Below, piece after piece: positions 45,860 to 63,939 of a stretch of 64,000 bases of DNA. Below the pieces are notes generated by a model that worked only from the letters and a program-made list of their open reading frames with translations, did not search any database and was not told the origin of the DNA. The DNA lies in NCBI GenBank assembly GCA_037176705.1, contig CM073887.1:25547501-25611500 (forward strand), read 5' to 3'. The position numbers and the translations under genes are program-made. Position 1 is the first letter of the stretch; every line of letters starts with the position of its first letter. This stretch comes from Molossus alvarezi. Taxonomy: Eukaryota > Chordata > Mammalia > Chiroptera > Molossidae.

Positions 45860-48800
45860 TTCTGTATATAAGTGAGATCATGTGGTATTTGTCTTTTTCT
45901 GCTTGGCTTCTTTCACTTAGGATAATACTTTCCAGGTCCCTCCATGTCGTCTCAAAGGATAAGAGATCTTTCTTTCTTACCGCTGCATAGTACTCCATTG
46001 TGTATATGTACCACAGCTTTTTTATCCATTCGTCTACTGGTGGACACTTGGGCTGTTTCCAGATCTTAGCTATTGTAACATGGGGGTACATATATTCTTC
46101 CTGATTGGTTTTTCAGGCTTCTTAGGGTATATTCCCAGCAGTGGGATCACTGGGTCAAATGGAAGTTCAATTTTTAATTTTTTGAGGTAGCACCATATTG
46201 TTTTCCATAGCGGCTGCACCAGTCTGCATTCCCACCAGCAGTGTATTAGAGTCCCCTTTTCTCCACACCCTCGCCAACACTTGTTGTTTGATGATTTGTT
46301 GATGGCGGCCATTCTGACAGGTGTGAGGTGATACTTCATTGTTGTTTTAATTTGCATCTCTCTGATGATTAGTGATGTTGAGCATTTCTTCATATGTTTC
46401 TTGGCCATTTGTATGTCCTGTTTGGAGAGGTGTCTATTCAGCTCCTCTGCCCATTTTTTAATTGGGTTCTTTGTCTTCCTTTTGTGGAGTTGTATGAGCA
46501 CTCTATATATATTGGAAATTAACCCCTTATCTGATACATCATTGGCAATGATGTTCTCCCATACAGTGGGTTGCCTTTCCATTTTGATGATTGTTTCTTT
46601 TGCTGTGCAGAAGCTTTTTAGTTTGATGTAGTCCCATGTGTTCATTTTCTCCTTTATTTCTGTTGCCTTAGGTGATGTATCAGTGAAAATTCTGCTCCGT
46701 ATGATGTCCGAAATTTTGTTGCCTACATTTTCTTCTAGAATTTTTATGGATTCACGGGTCACATTTAAGTCTTTTATCCATTTTGAGTTTATTTTTGTGT
46801 ATGGTATAAGTTCATGGTCTAGTTTCATTTTTTTGCATGTAGCTGTCCAATTTTCCCAACACCATTTATTAAAGAGTCTGTCTTTACTCCACTGTATGCT
46901 CTTGCCACCTTTGTCAAATATTAATTGAGCGTATTGCCTTGGGTCCATTTCTGGGTTTTCAGTTCTGTTCCACTGGGCTATATGCCTGTTCTTGTGCCAG
47001 TACCAGGCTGTTTTGGTTACAGTCGCTTTGTAGTATAACCTGATATCTGGTATTGTGATCCCACCTACTTTGTTCTTCTTTTTCAAGATTGCTGTGGCTA
47101 TTCGGGGTCTTTTTTGGTTCCATATGAACTTTTGAAGTATTTGTTCTAGTTCTATGAAATATGTCGTTGGTATTTTGATGGGGATTGCATTGAATCTATA
47201 GATTGCTTTGGGTAGTATGGACATTTTAATTATGTTAATTCTTCCGATCCATGAACAGGGTATGTGCTTCCACTTTTTATATCTTCCTCTATTTCTTTTT
47301 TCAATGTCCTGTAGTTTTCTGCAAATAGGTCCTTTACTTCTTTGGTTAAGTTTATTCCTAGGTATCGTAATTTTTTTGGCGCGATGGTAAATGGGATTGT
47401 TTTTTCAGTTTCTCTTTCTGTGAGTTCATCATTGATGTACAAGAATGCCGTCGATTTCTTGACGTTAATTTTGTATCCTGCTACTTTGCCAAATTCATTT
47501 ATTAAGTCTAATAGATTTTTGATGGAGTCTTTAGGGTTTTCTATGTACAATATCATGTCATCTGCAAATAATGACAATTTCACTTCCTCCTTTCCAATTT
47601 GGATCCCTTTTATTTTTTCTTCATGTCTGATTGCTGTGGCTAAGACTTCCAGTACAATGTTAAATAAGAGTGGCGAAAGTGGACATCCCTGTCTTGTTCC
47701 TGTTCTTAATGGAAATGTTTTTAGTTTCTGTCCATTGAGTATGATGTTGGCTGTAGGTCTTTCATATATGGCCTTTATTATGTCGAGATATGATCCCTCT
47801 ATTCCTACATTGCTGAGTGTTTTTATCAGAAATGGATGCTGGATTTTGTCGAATGCTTTTTCAGCATCTATTGATATGATCATGTGGTTTTTATTCTTCA
47901 TTTTGTTTATGTGGTGTATCACGTTTATTGATTTGCGAATATTGTACCAGCCTTGTATCCCTGGAATGAATCCCACTTGGTCATGGTGAATAATTTTTTT
48001 GATGTATTTCTGGATCCGATTTGCTAATATTTTGTTCAGGATTTTGGCGTCTATGTTCATGAGGGATATTGGCCTGTAGTTTTCTTTCTTCGTAGTGTCT
48101 TTTTCTGGTTTTGGAATTAGAATTATGCTGGCCTCATAGAACGTGTTTGGAAGTCTTCCTTCTTCTTGAATTTTTTGAAATAGTTTGAGGAGAATGGGTG
48201 TTAGTTCTTTTTTGAATGTTCGGTAAAACTCCCCCGTGAAACCATCTGGGCCTGGGCTTTTGTTTGCTGGGAGAGTCTTGATTACCTCTTCAATTTCCTT
48301 AGTTGTTATTGGTCTGTTCAAGTTTTCTATCTCTTCCGGGAATAGTTTTGGGAGACTGTGTGTTTCTAGAAATTTGTCCATTTCGCTTAGATTGTCGAAT
48401 TTGTTGCCATATAGTTGTTCATAGTAGTTGTTAACGATCTTTTGTATTTCCGTGGTGTTGGTTGTTACTTCTCCTCTTTCATCTCTGATTTTGTGTATTT
48501 GGGTTCTCTCTCTTTGTTTCTTGGTGAGTCTAGCTAAGGGTCCATCAATCTTGTTTATCTTTTTGAAAAACCAGCTCTTTGTTTCATTGATCCTTTGAAT
48601 TGTTTTTTTGGTCTCTATGTCATTTATTTCTGCTCTGATCTTTACTATTTCCTTCCTTCTACCTGCTCTGGGGTTTTCTTTTTGCTTGCTTTCTAATTCT
48701 TTAAGTTGTGAGGTTAGACAGTCAATTAGAAATTTTTCTTGTTTTTTGAGGTAGGCCTGTAGTGCTATGAACTTCCCTCTCAGAACTGCTTTCGCTGCAT

Positions 48801-49663
48801 CCCATAGATTTTGTGTTGTTGTGTGTTCATTTTCATTGGTTTCCAGGAAGTTTTTAATTTCTTCCTTGATGTCCCCGGTGACCCATTCGTTGTTTAATAA
48901 CATGCTATTTAGCCTCCATGTGTTGAAATGTCTTTGCATGTTCTTGTTGCAATTGATTTCTAGTTTCATGCCATTGTGATTTGAGAAGATGCTTGACATG
49001 ATTTCAATCTTCTTGAACTTGTAGAGATTTAGTTTGTGTCCTATCATGTGGTCTATCTTTGAGAATGTCCCATGTGCACTTGAGAAGAATGTGTATTCTG
49101 TAGTTTTTGGGTGTAATTCTCTGTAGATATCTATTAAATCCATTTGGTCTAGTGCTTCACTTAGAGTCTCTGTTTCCTTGCTAATTTTTTGCCTAGAGGA
49201 TCTATCCAGTGCTGTCAACGGGGTGTTGAAGTCCCCTGCTATGATTGTATTGTTGTCGATTTCTCCTTGGAAGTCCTCCAGAAGATTTTTAATATATTTT
49301 GGTGCTCCTATATTGGGTGCATATATGTTTATCAAGGTTATATCTTCCTGTTGGATAGATCTTTTTAATATTATGTAGTGGCCGTCTTTGTCTCTAGTTA
49401 TGGTCTTCATTTTGAAATCTATTTTATCAGATATGAGAATTGCTACCCCAGCTTTTTTTTTGCTTTCCATTTGCTTGGAAAAATTTTTTCCATCCCTTCA
49501 CTTTCAACCTATGTGAGTCTTTTGTTGAGAGGTGGGTCTCTTGTAAACAACATATAGATGAGTCATGCTTTCTTATCCAATCAGCTACTCTGTGTCTCTT
49601 TATGGGAGCATTCAATCCATTTACGTTTAAGGTGATTATTGATATGTACTTATTTATTGCCAT
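45860..49663 (-). pseudogene. L1 ORF2 (endonuclease and reverse transcriptase), frameshifted
   Basis: Starts MAINKYISIITLNVNGLNA at 49663. The endonuclease shows [19 protein letters not shown] and KIDHMIGHK. The reverse transcriptase core shows [39 protein letters not shown] and [11 protein letters not shown], so the catalytic Asp pair is present. The C-terminal part has the zinc-knuckle-like [18 protein letters not shown]. Three frame changes break it: at an A run near 49445-49470, near 47225, and near 46080. In the endonuclease the usual SDH reads SNH. Confidence 0.92.
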
Positions 49664-49708
49664 TTTTGTTTAGTGTGGTTCTATTTTTCTTCCCATTTCT
49701 ACTGCTAA

Positions 49709-50375
49709 TTACAGCAGTCCTTTTAACATTTCTTGCAGTGCTGGTTTGGTGCTAATGTATTCCCTTAGCCTTTTTTTGTCTGGGAAGCTCTTTATTTGAT
49801 CTTCTATTTTGAATGATAGCCTTGCTGGGTAGAGTAGTCTTGGATTCAGATTCTTGTTTTTCATGACTTTGATTACTTTATGCCATTCTCTTCTGGCCTA
49901 TAGTGTTTCTTGTGAGAAGTCAGCTGAGAACCTTATGGGGTTCCCTTTGTAGGTAACCTGTTGCTTCTCTCTTGTTGCTTTTAGGATTCTCTCTTTGTCT
50001 TTAATTTGTGGCATTTTAATTACTATGTGTCTTGGTGTGGGCCTGTTTGGGTTCTTCTTACTTGGGACTCTCTGTGCTTCTTGAACTTGAATGCCTTCTT
50101 CCTTCACCAAATTAGGGAAGTTTTCTCTCACTATTTTTTTGAATTTATTCTCTATCCCTTGCTCCTTTTCTTCTTCTTCGGGGACTCCTATGATGCGAAT
50201 ATTATTACGTTTCCAGTTGTCCCATAGTTCTCTTAAGCTGTCTTCCTGTTTTTTAATAGTTTTTTCCTTTTGTTTTTCTGATTGGTTGATTTTTTCTACC
50301 CTGTCTTCTAATTCACTGATCCGGTCCTCAGCTTCCCCTACTCTGCTTTTTAAACCTTCCAATGTATTTTTCATT

Positions 50376-50415
<40 letters not shown>

Positions 50416-50814
50416 CCTCACCGGAAGACATTTTTCCATTTTTTGTTCAGGTAGAGTGGGAGGGAGAGAGAGGAACAGAGAGAGAGAGAGAGAGAGAGAG
50501 AAACATCGATGTGAAAGGAACACATCGAGTGGCTGCCACCCACACAACCGACCAGGGCCGGGGACAAACTGCAACCTATTTTTCATTTCTGATATGTCAT
50601 TTTTTATCTCTTCTTGTTGGTTTTTAATTTCCAATTGGCTTATTTTCAGTGTCTCTATGTCCTTACTCATGCTGTTCAGCTTCCTCAAGATCATGGCTCT
50701 GAATTCTATCTCTGTTAACATGCCTAATTGCTCCACATTGATCTCATCTTCGGTGGAGGTGTCTTGCTCTTTCATTTGGCTTCTGTTTCTGTGTTTCACC
50801 ATTTTGGCTATCAC
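49709..50814 (-). pseudogene. L1 ORF1 (RNA-binding protein), interrupted by a SINE and a stop
   Basis: N-terminal part 50814-50577 (MVKHRNRSQMKEQ and on to EIKNDISEMKN) continues after the SINE with MKNTLEGLKSRVGEAEDR, then the coiled coil, IRIIGVPEEEEKEQ, TPRHIVIKMPQIKDKE and IRFSADFSQETL. An in-frame TAG follows at the position where relatives have Gln, then AREWHKVIK-like sequence to KGLL and TAA at 49709. Confidence 0.88.
50379..50576 (-). mobile_element. 5'-truncated Ves-type SINE nested in L1 ORF1
   Basis: Lacks the tRNA-like head but keeps the body, CT part and a long A tail. Flanked by tatttttcatttct at 50365-50378 and 50577-50590. Confidence 0.95.
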
Positions 50815-51766
50815 TGTGGGCTTTGGAGCCTGTCAAGTTCTCCCTGTGGGTGTTGGTGTTCTGCTGTTTGTGGCTCCCTCTCCTGTGTTTAGATGAGCGA
50901 GGGAGGACCCACGTTGAACACCACTGTCAAGTCTTACTTTCCTGGTTAAAGTTGCCAGCCCAGGAAACGTACTGTTATCCTCTAGCTTTTTGCCTGGAGG
51001 CTAGCAGTCTAGGTTACTTGATGAGTTTTGGGTTGTCAGTTGATTGAAAAACTCCCTCTGGTGCTCAGCCAAGGGGCTTTCACGAGGGTGGGGCAGATGC
51101 TGGTTGTTAGTGAGCCTCAATTAACACTTCAATGGCCCACAGGGTGGGGTTGGATCTCCGAGGGAGGGGCTGCTGCCTCTCCTCAGAGCCCTGGGAAGGA
51201 GCAATGTGGCCACTGTCCTGAGTGGCTGCACTCAGCCAAAGCTCTGAGCGCCCTCCAAACCCCGAGTGTCCCGACACAGCTCCAGTCCAGTCCGCCCTCC
51301 CTCTGCCGGAGCCCAAGGTGAGTGGCTGTGGCTGTTTCAGCCTCTGTCCCGGCTGCGCTGTGGAGCCACCTGGGAGTGTAACCCGAGGGCGCTGCTCCCA
51401 GCTGAGGCCGCTGCCGAGCTGCCGACCGTGGGCTCCCAGCCCCGTCTCGCGCCTTCGCAAGCCCACCGGGATGGAGTCAGTGTCCCTCATTGTATGGTCC
51501 TCCAAGCTGCTTTTCTGTTGCTTTTTCCCGTCGATTTGTCTGTGTTATAGTTGTAATTCCAGTTTGGTTCTGGGAGACGGTCTGTGTAGCTCCATTCACT
51601 TCACCGCCATTTTTCCTATTTTCAAAACTTTCTATAAATAAAAAAAAAATTATTCTGAAATAAAAAGTTTATTAAAAATGAACACAAAAAATATTAAAGT
51701 TTTAAAACTGTATTTCCAAAATTTATCCAACATTGGCTTCCGATCCCATATAGAAACACTAATCTT

Positions 51767-51978
51767 TTTTAAAAATGTTTTTATTGATTTTTTAGAGAGA
51801 GGAAGGATGAGAGAGAGAGAACCATCGATGTGAGAGAGAAGAATCCATTGGCTGCCTCCTGCCCACCCACTACTGGGGATCAAGCCTGAAATCCGGGCAT
51901 GTGCCCTGACCAGGAATCAAACCGGGACCTCTCAGTCCACAGGACAATGCTCAGTCCACTGAGCCACACCAGCCGGAC
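51767..51978 (-). mobile_element. Ves-type SINE
   Basis: Full minus copy; flanks tagaaacactaatctt and tagaaataccaatctt are the duplication. It lies 130 bp beyond the L1 5' end. Confidence 0.94.
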
Positions 51979-52239
51979 TAGAAATACCAATCTTAACAGC
52001 AAAAAACAATTCAATTTTATTTTGTTTTTATGTCTGGAGCAATTTTATATGTTATGTCATTTGACTCATGCCACAGCTTTGTGATGGAAGGAGAACAAAT
52101 TAGGAAGGAAAATATTTCCAGTCCAAGGTCTCTTAAATATCATTATATATTATTTTTGGTCACACTTTATTTGCCCCTGAGGATTTAAAAGAGGCCACTT
52201 ACATCATAGAGTGGAGAGTCAACTCTGTTTATTTACGGA

Positions 52240-52640
52240 GAGTCAACATTCAAATTTATCTAGAGAGGGTTTCTATCCACCTCAGGTCACCTGTGTTTTT
52301 GAAGTTACCAGTAGATGAAAACCTGAATGAGGACATGGGAAATGGAGTGAGTCCAAGAACACTGAATTTTCATTTGGGAAACATCTTTGTGACCCGATTG
52401 TAGACTTGATTAAATGTCTTGATCCTGAATTCTTCTGTAACTTCAAATATTTCCCAATGAAATTGAGATGAGCAACAGTTTGAAATTGTGCCAACCAGCC
52501 TTCACAAAAGGCTTTCAAACCTGATACAAAGGAATGTTCTACAGGCCAATGGTCAAACCTATGTTTAATATTCATAATTGACCATGGCTACAGTTCCAGT
52601 TGAGCCAAAGCTCATGGGCCAAGGCCAGTAAGTATCTGTC
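52240..52640. other. Unique-looking block between FGA and FGG
   Basis: Moderate GC, no repeat family recognised. A 97-codon minus-strand frame exists but has no recognisable protein features. It could be conserved non-coding sequence. Confidence 0.3.
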
Positions 52641-52679
52641 TACATTTAGTTTGTTCATTTTCTTTCTTAAAGGAAAAAA

Positions 52680-53220
52680 TATTAATAGTCTTCTGTTATG
52701 TAGATCATTATTGAAGACTGATTATGATTATATGCTCTTTTATGGGATCAATTAATTCTCTGATAAATTCTCTGTCCCCAAATAATTTGTGAAATGTCTC
52801 TCTCTCTCAAAAATTAGTATCACCCAGTTTATGTTCTCTGACCATAATGTTATACATTTAGATATTAATTAAAAATAGAATTTTAAAAGCCATAAGCTTT
52901 GGAACCAAATGATACTCACTTTGAAACCCTTAGTTTCCAAAGGAAATCAAGAAAAATTATAAAATACTTAGATTGTGGATTGTGTTGTGTGCAAAAGTAA
53001 GTATAGTGAAGACCTTAGCAGTGCTTTTCAAAGTATTTGTGGTAAAGGACTAATTTTATTAAATTTCTAACCAAGCACAGACCTATTAGATTATAAAATT
53101 AAATTAATTACTAGAAAAATAAAATGTAAAAACAAAGATACACAAAGTATAAGCTCAAGTATTTATTATTAGGTTTCAAAGACATAAAATTATATTTCAT
53201 GTAATTTATATATAATCAGA
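52680..53220. other. AT-rich intergenic DNA
   Basis: I see no gene or clear repeat. Confidence 0.5.
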
Positions 53221-53249
53221 GCAAACATGCTTTAGGAAAAATGTTTTTT

Positions 53250-53472
53250 GATTTTCTTTATTTTTTTTTCTTTATTGATTTTAGAGAGAGAAGAAGGGAG
53301 AGGGAGTGAGAGATAGAAACATCGATGAGAGAGAACATTGATTGGCCGCCTCCTGTGTGCCCCCAACTGGGAATCAGGCCCACAACCTGGACATGTGCCC
53401 TGACCGGGAATGGAACCAGCAACCTCTTGGTGCATGGGTCAGTGCTTAACCACTGAGCCACAATGGTCGGCG
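53250..53472 (-). mobile_element. Ves-type SINE
   Basis: Full minus copy of the aaaatcaataaag tail type; flanks taggaaaaatgtttttt and tagaaaaatgttttta. Confidence 0.94.
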
Positions 53473-54667
53473 TAGAAAAATGTTTTTACCTGATTATTTT
53501 TCATTACTTTATTTATCTTAATGTAGACCAGTAACAAATAATTTGAAGATCAGCATTCTGAGTAACACTGATTTATTGCAAATACATAGCTTAAAAGAAA
53601 AATCTATGATTTATAAGAATACATACAAATAAAGAAACACACATCAAATCTATTGAAATGATTGTTTATTGTGGGAACAAAGGGAAGAAAAGAAAGTTTG
53701 GATGAAAAAGAATCAATCGATCAAGAGAGTGCCTGAGCCCAGAAGAATGAGAATGGTGTAATAGGAGTATGGCTACCTCAACTTCAACCTCTGAGGGATA
53801 GACGGACACACATACACATACACACACAGAGAAAAAGTTATACCCTTGGTCTCTTTGTCACTAACTCATTGTTTTCCACCTATTTTAACTCGTCTTATCA
53901 TCATTAAGTCTTTTCTCCCCTCCTTTTTTTGAACTACATCAAACCAATAAGAAATCATCAGGTATAGATACATTTCCCCTGGAATTAGATATGTACTTTG
54001 TTTTTCACTCTTATCTAAGTAAACCAAAGAGACCTACTATAAATGCCTTGGCTAGTTTACACTGGTTAGAATCAGAGGCAAAGAATTTTAAATCTCGTAA
54101 AGATCTCAAATATGTTGTCTATACATATATTTCTTCATTTCCCACTCATTTTCAACCCACCCACAAATCTGAAACATAGTCTTTAAAGTATAACTATTAA
54201 ACTGAAGGAGAATTGAGAAATGCAATAACACTTCGGAGGTATATTTTGATATTTGTCCAATAAATGATCACTCCTGTTTGGGGATTAAAGGACTCTGTCC
54301 TGTAGTTGCCTAACCTGAAGTCCTGGTATTTGTACATCTGGACTAGTACCCTCCTTTATGGAAGCTTCCCTCTGTAGGCTTTTTAAAGTGTGTAACTGTG
54401 CACATTACTTTGTACTCAGCCTTTCTATTTCGCAGTGATCAGAGTTTTTTATTTATGCCCTGGAATGTAAAGGGAAGGGTTGAATAAGAGTTATTTGTGA
54501 TTTGAGATAAGAAGAAAAATAATCTATGTTTATGAGGCCCCAAACTCTTTGTTTTACTTAACAGATTTCTAAAAGTTGATTTATCAAAATAGTCATTTCA
54601 ATTTCAATTTTATTTGTGGAAACATGATCTATTTAAGCCTGGAATTATATTTCATGCTTTAATTCTT

Positions 54668-54925
54668 TTTGTTGTTGTTGTTAATCCTCATCCAAAAATA
54701 TATTTTCCATTGATTTTTAGAGAGTGTGGAAGGGGTGGGCGAGAAAGAGAGAGAGAGAAACATCAATGTGAGAGAGACATATCGATCAGTTGCCTCCCAT
54801 ACATGCCCCGATTGGGATGGGGATTGAACCTGCAACCCAGGTATGTGCCCTTGACCAGGAATGAAACTCGAGACCCCTCAGTGCTCTGGCTGACACTCTA
54901 ACCACTGAGCAAAATCAGCCAGGGG
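54668..54925 (-). mobile_element. Ves-type SINE with a composite tail
   Basis: Complement has ctctaaaaatcaatgg, then aaaatatatttttggatgaggatt, so both tail types of this window are joined in one copy. Flanks tcatgctttaattct and tcatcctttaattct. Confidence 0.93.
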
Positions 54926-54929
54926 TCAT

Positions 54930-56060
54930 CCTTTAATTCTTAAACTGTGGCCCTTCAATGTGTAGCACTGCATATTAATAACTAAACAAGTAGAATTTTG
55001 AAGTTTATCTGTTTTTCTCTACCTCATTGGGTTTTAAAATTAACTAGAAAATTAATATATACTCATTATACCAAGTCAAGCAATGCGGGGGTGTATAAAA
55101 AGTTAGAAGCCCTGCCTTACCAATCAATAATGGATTACCCAACATGAAGACTAAATATGTACTTGGGACACCAACACAAACGGGATTCTAAAATGTTTTT
55201 GAAAAATGTTGTAATTGATATTTTAGAAGGAGCATTGCATAAGTGACTATAAAAAAAACAACTTTTGGACTTCTTTATATTTGTGTTAGTATTTTTATTA
55301 AATTTTACATTATATATTAGTTGGGGGAGAACACATGTACAAATAATGCATATATGTCAAGATTATATTTTGTTTATAATGTATATGCACATATACTTTC
55401 TGTATTATCATTGTAGAATTGTTTTGTATCTTAAAATTTTACTTATTTTGTAAATGTTTCCATGTTCATGATGAGATATAATGCTTATGATGTAATCATT
55501 GCTTTTTATTCCATTATACTAATAAACTAACTTGCTTGTGCATTCTTCAACTGCTAAATAATTTCTAAATCTTCCACTTTTATTAAATATGTGGCTATAT
55601 TCATATTTCTGAGATCTTGTAATGTTCTTTTTCAAAAATAATTTTCTTGGGCTAAATCACTGGCATGATATTATTACATCAAAACTTGATAATATTTAGA
55701 TAGCTCTTTCAATCTAGGACCAAATTTCTCACCTAAAGGAGTTTATAGGGTAAATTGTATGCATTCTGAGCTTAGAAGTAGCTCGGGACATGATGAGTTG
55801 GGGGCTGGCAAGGTTAGAGGTACTATGGACAATAGGAAGATGACTGTCATTATCCTGGCAGGAGATGTTGAATATCCCATCTAGAATGTGGCAGTGTGTA
55901 TATAAAAGGAAATGAATATAACAAACATTTAGGGGTTGGATTTGACAGGCTTGATGATAAGGGGAGGGAGGAATAAGGAAGACAGAAGGATGAGTTATTG
56001 TGTTTTTTGGGGGGAACTTGAGAACTGGATGGAATAGAGCAGGTTTGGAAGACAGGAGGA
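54930..56060. other. Intergenic DNA downstream of FGG
   Basis: AT-rich; no gene recognised. A 130-codon minus-strand open frame at 56121-55729 has no recognisable protein motif and is likely chance. Confidence 0.5.
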
Positions 56061-56069
56061 TACTAGGGT

Positions 56070-56145
56070 GCGATATATCCCCAACATCCAATATAATGGC
56101 CAGTACAACGAAGGCATTCAATAAATGTTAGTTGTATGAATGATT
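56070..56145 (+). mobile_element. L2/MIR-type remnant
   Basis: ccagtacaacgaaggcattc followed by aataaatgttagttgtatga, an L2-like end. Confidence 0.45.
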
Positions 56146-56934
56146 CATGGATACATGACTTAATGAGTGCTGTAAACAATGAATAAACATTCCTATTTCC
56201 CAGAGCTTTACAAGTACCTGGGTGTATAGTTACTGTTTTTTCTCAATAGGATATTTTAAAATCAGGACTCATAAGAACAAAGAAGTAAGAGAATTAGAAA
56301 AGAAACTGTGGAAAAGAAGAGAATCCAAAGCCAAAGCTCAAGATTTTAGAACAACCTGACCCTCCCCTCATTGAATCAGTCAATTACTTAAGGTCAATCT
56401 TATGCCAATTTATGTAGACTTAACTATTCCTTACAGAAAGTTGGTGTTCCCAGATCTCTGGCTGCTAACTCAATATCCATGGATTCAGAATGAAGTAATG
56501 GCTCCACCCCGCTGGCCCCATTGTTGACCACTGAGGGACTGAGCAGGTTTTGGTTCCTAAACCTCTGCTCTGAGGTCCAGTCCCTTCAGGGTACCTCCAG
56601 CTGACCACAGGAGTCTAGAGCCAAGGTTCTGCTGAGAGAATTCCCACACAGCATTGTGTCTCCAGCTGTACTTTGGGTACTCTGAACCTTAGTTCACTGA
56701 TTGTGACTTGTGTTAAATTTTGTCACTTTGGGTTATTGTATTTTCATGTGTTTACCTTATATCCCCTGGAGGGCAAAAGCCATGATTTCTTTTTTTTTTT
56801 CATAACTCCCCAAAGGGCAGATATAACGTTTAGTGACAAGTGAGGAACTCAGCAACTACTGATGATTATCCAACCAAAACTACTAAATTGAAGGAAGCAA
56901 ATGCACCATGTATCTGGTCGTAGGAAACAAAATG

Positions 56935-56940
56935 TTTATT
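56935..56940 (-). terminator. FGG: FGG gamma polyadenylation signal
   Basis: AATAAA on the minus strand about 180 nt after the AGDV stop codon. Confidence 0.7.
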
Positions 56941-57115
56941 GAAATGGCATGTAGATAAATTATCACATAAAACTGTTAGTGGAGTTTTCAACGTGTTCTT
57001 TTTTCTCTTAAAATGAAGTGTGGCTTTATAAGTCCATTGTCCCATATGAAAAATATTATATTTATCTGTTCAGATAAAGTCCTTTAAAAAAGTAAATCAT
57101 TTTTGAAATGGTCTT

Positions 57116-63271
<6,156 letters not shown>

Positions 63272-63856
63272 CTATAAGCAGAAGAATAAGATAACAGAGC
63301 ATTCCTTTCCAAGGTATAATTTTATATTTTCATCTTAAAAAAAATTCTACCTTATCTTTTCAAGAATTACTTCCTGACAAATTACTCCATTTTTTGGAAA
63401 AAAATTTTAAATTATGTTACTCAATTGAGGTGAGTTAACATTCTAAATTTTCTGAAAAAGAAAAAAAAGTCCTTGTCCATAAATAATACCATTGTCATTA
63501 AACAGTGGTCATTCTGATTTTTACCATTTCTATCAAGGGCAGGAGATAACAACCTCATTGAGTGAAGAGCCTGGTTAATAAGTAGACTGCCTGGTGATCA
63601 TTCTTTGGACTGGATATTCTTAGGGGAGAAAAGGCTCTGTCCAGTAATTCACATGTCCTGAATTATGCTTTGCACTGGGGATCTACTGAGGACCTATTTA
63701 AGGTCTACAATCTATAAGTTACATGGAGAACATATCTGGGACATTGTCTGAGATATAATAGAACAACCGCCACCTACATTACCTTCTTGATGTTATTTAC
63801 AGATCTTTGGGAAACAGCTGAGGGGAGCAGTTTTTTACAGGGTTGCTTGTACATTA
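63272..63856 (-). other. FGG: FGG intron 4 sequence to near the window edge
   Basis: No match to the expected FGG exon 4 coding sequence was seen, so exon 4 lies beyond 64000. No other feature seen. Confidence 0.6.
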
Positions 63857-63939
63857 TAGTCTGTGCATTATAGACAGTTTTCTCTCATTTCTGAATATGT
63901 CTCAGAAATGAGAGAAAACTGTCTACAATGCACAGAGTA
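63857..63939. mobile_element. Palindromic MITE-like hairpin in FGG intron 4
   Basis: Two 35-bp arms (63860-63894 and 63902-63936) are complementary with one mismatch and a 7-base loop. One unpaired G follows each arm, then TA on both sides. A short palindrome with TA flanks fits a non-autonomous Tc1/mariner-type element. I cannot match it to a named family. Confidence 0.6.

Larger units (their letters stand above)
45584..51620 (-). mobile_element. Near full-length L1 retrotransposon
   Basis: About 6.0 kb on the minus strand. It runs from a GC-rich 5' UTR (start near 51620, ggaaaaatggcggtgaag) through ORF1 (50814-49709) and ORF2 (49663-45860) to a G-rich 3' UTR and A tail. The flanks tttaaaactttct (45571-45583) and ttcaaaactttct (51621-51633) are a target duplication with one difference. 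A SINE sits in ORF1 (50379-50576). The element is dead, with frameshifts in ORF2 and a stop in ORF1, but the gaps are few, so insertion was fairly recent. Confidence 0.95.

Noticed and set aside
47342..47989. 215-codon + strand open frame
   Set aside because: Antisense of L1 ORF2; a hydrophobic translation is expected from the complement of A-rich coding DNA.
52282..52575. 97-codon minus-strand open frame between FGA and FGG
   Set aside because: No recognisable domain, start context or splice partners; length is compatible with chance.
55729..56121. 130-codon minus-strand open frame
   Set aside because: Low-complexity Pro/Ser/His content, no motif, overlaps an L2-like end.
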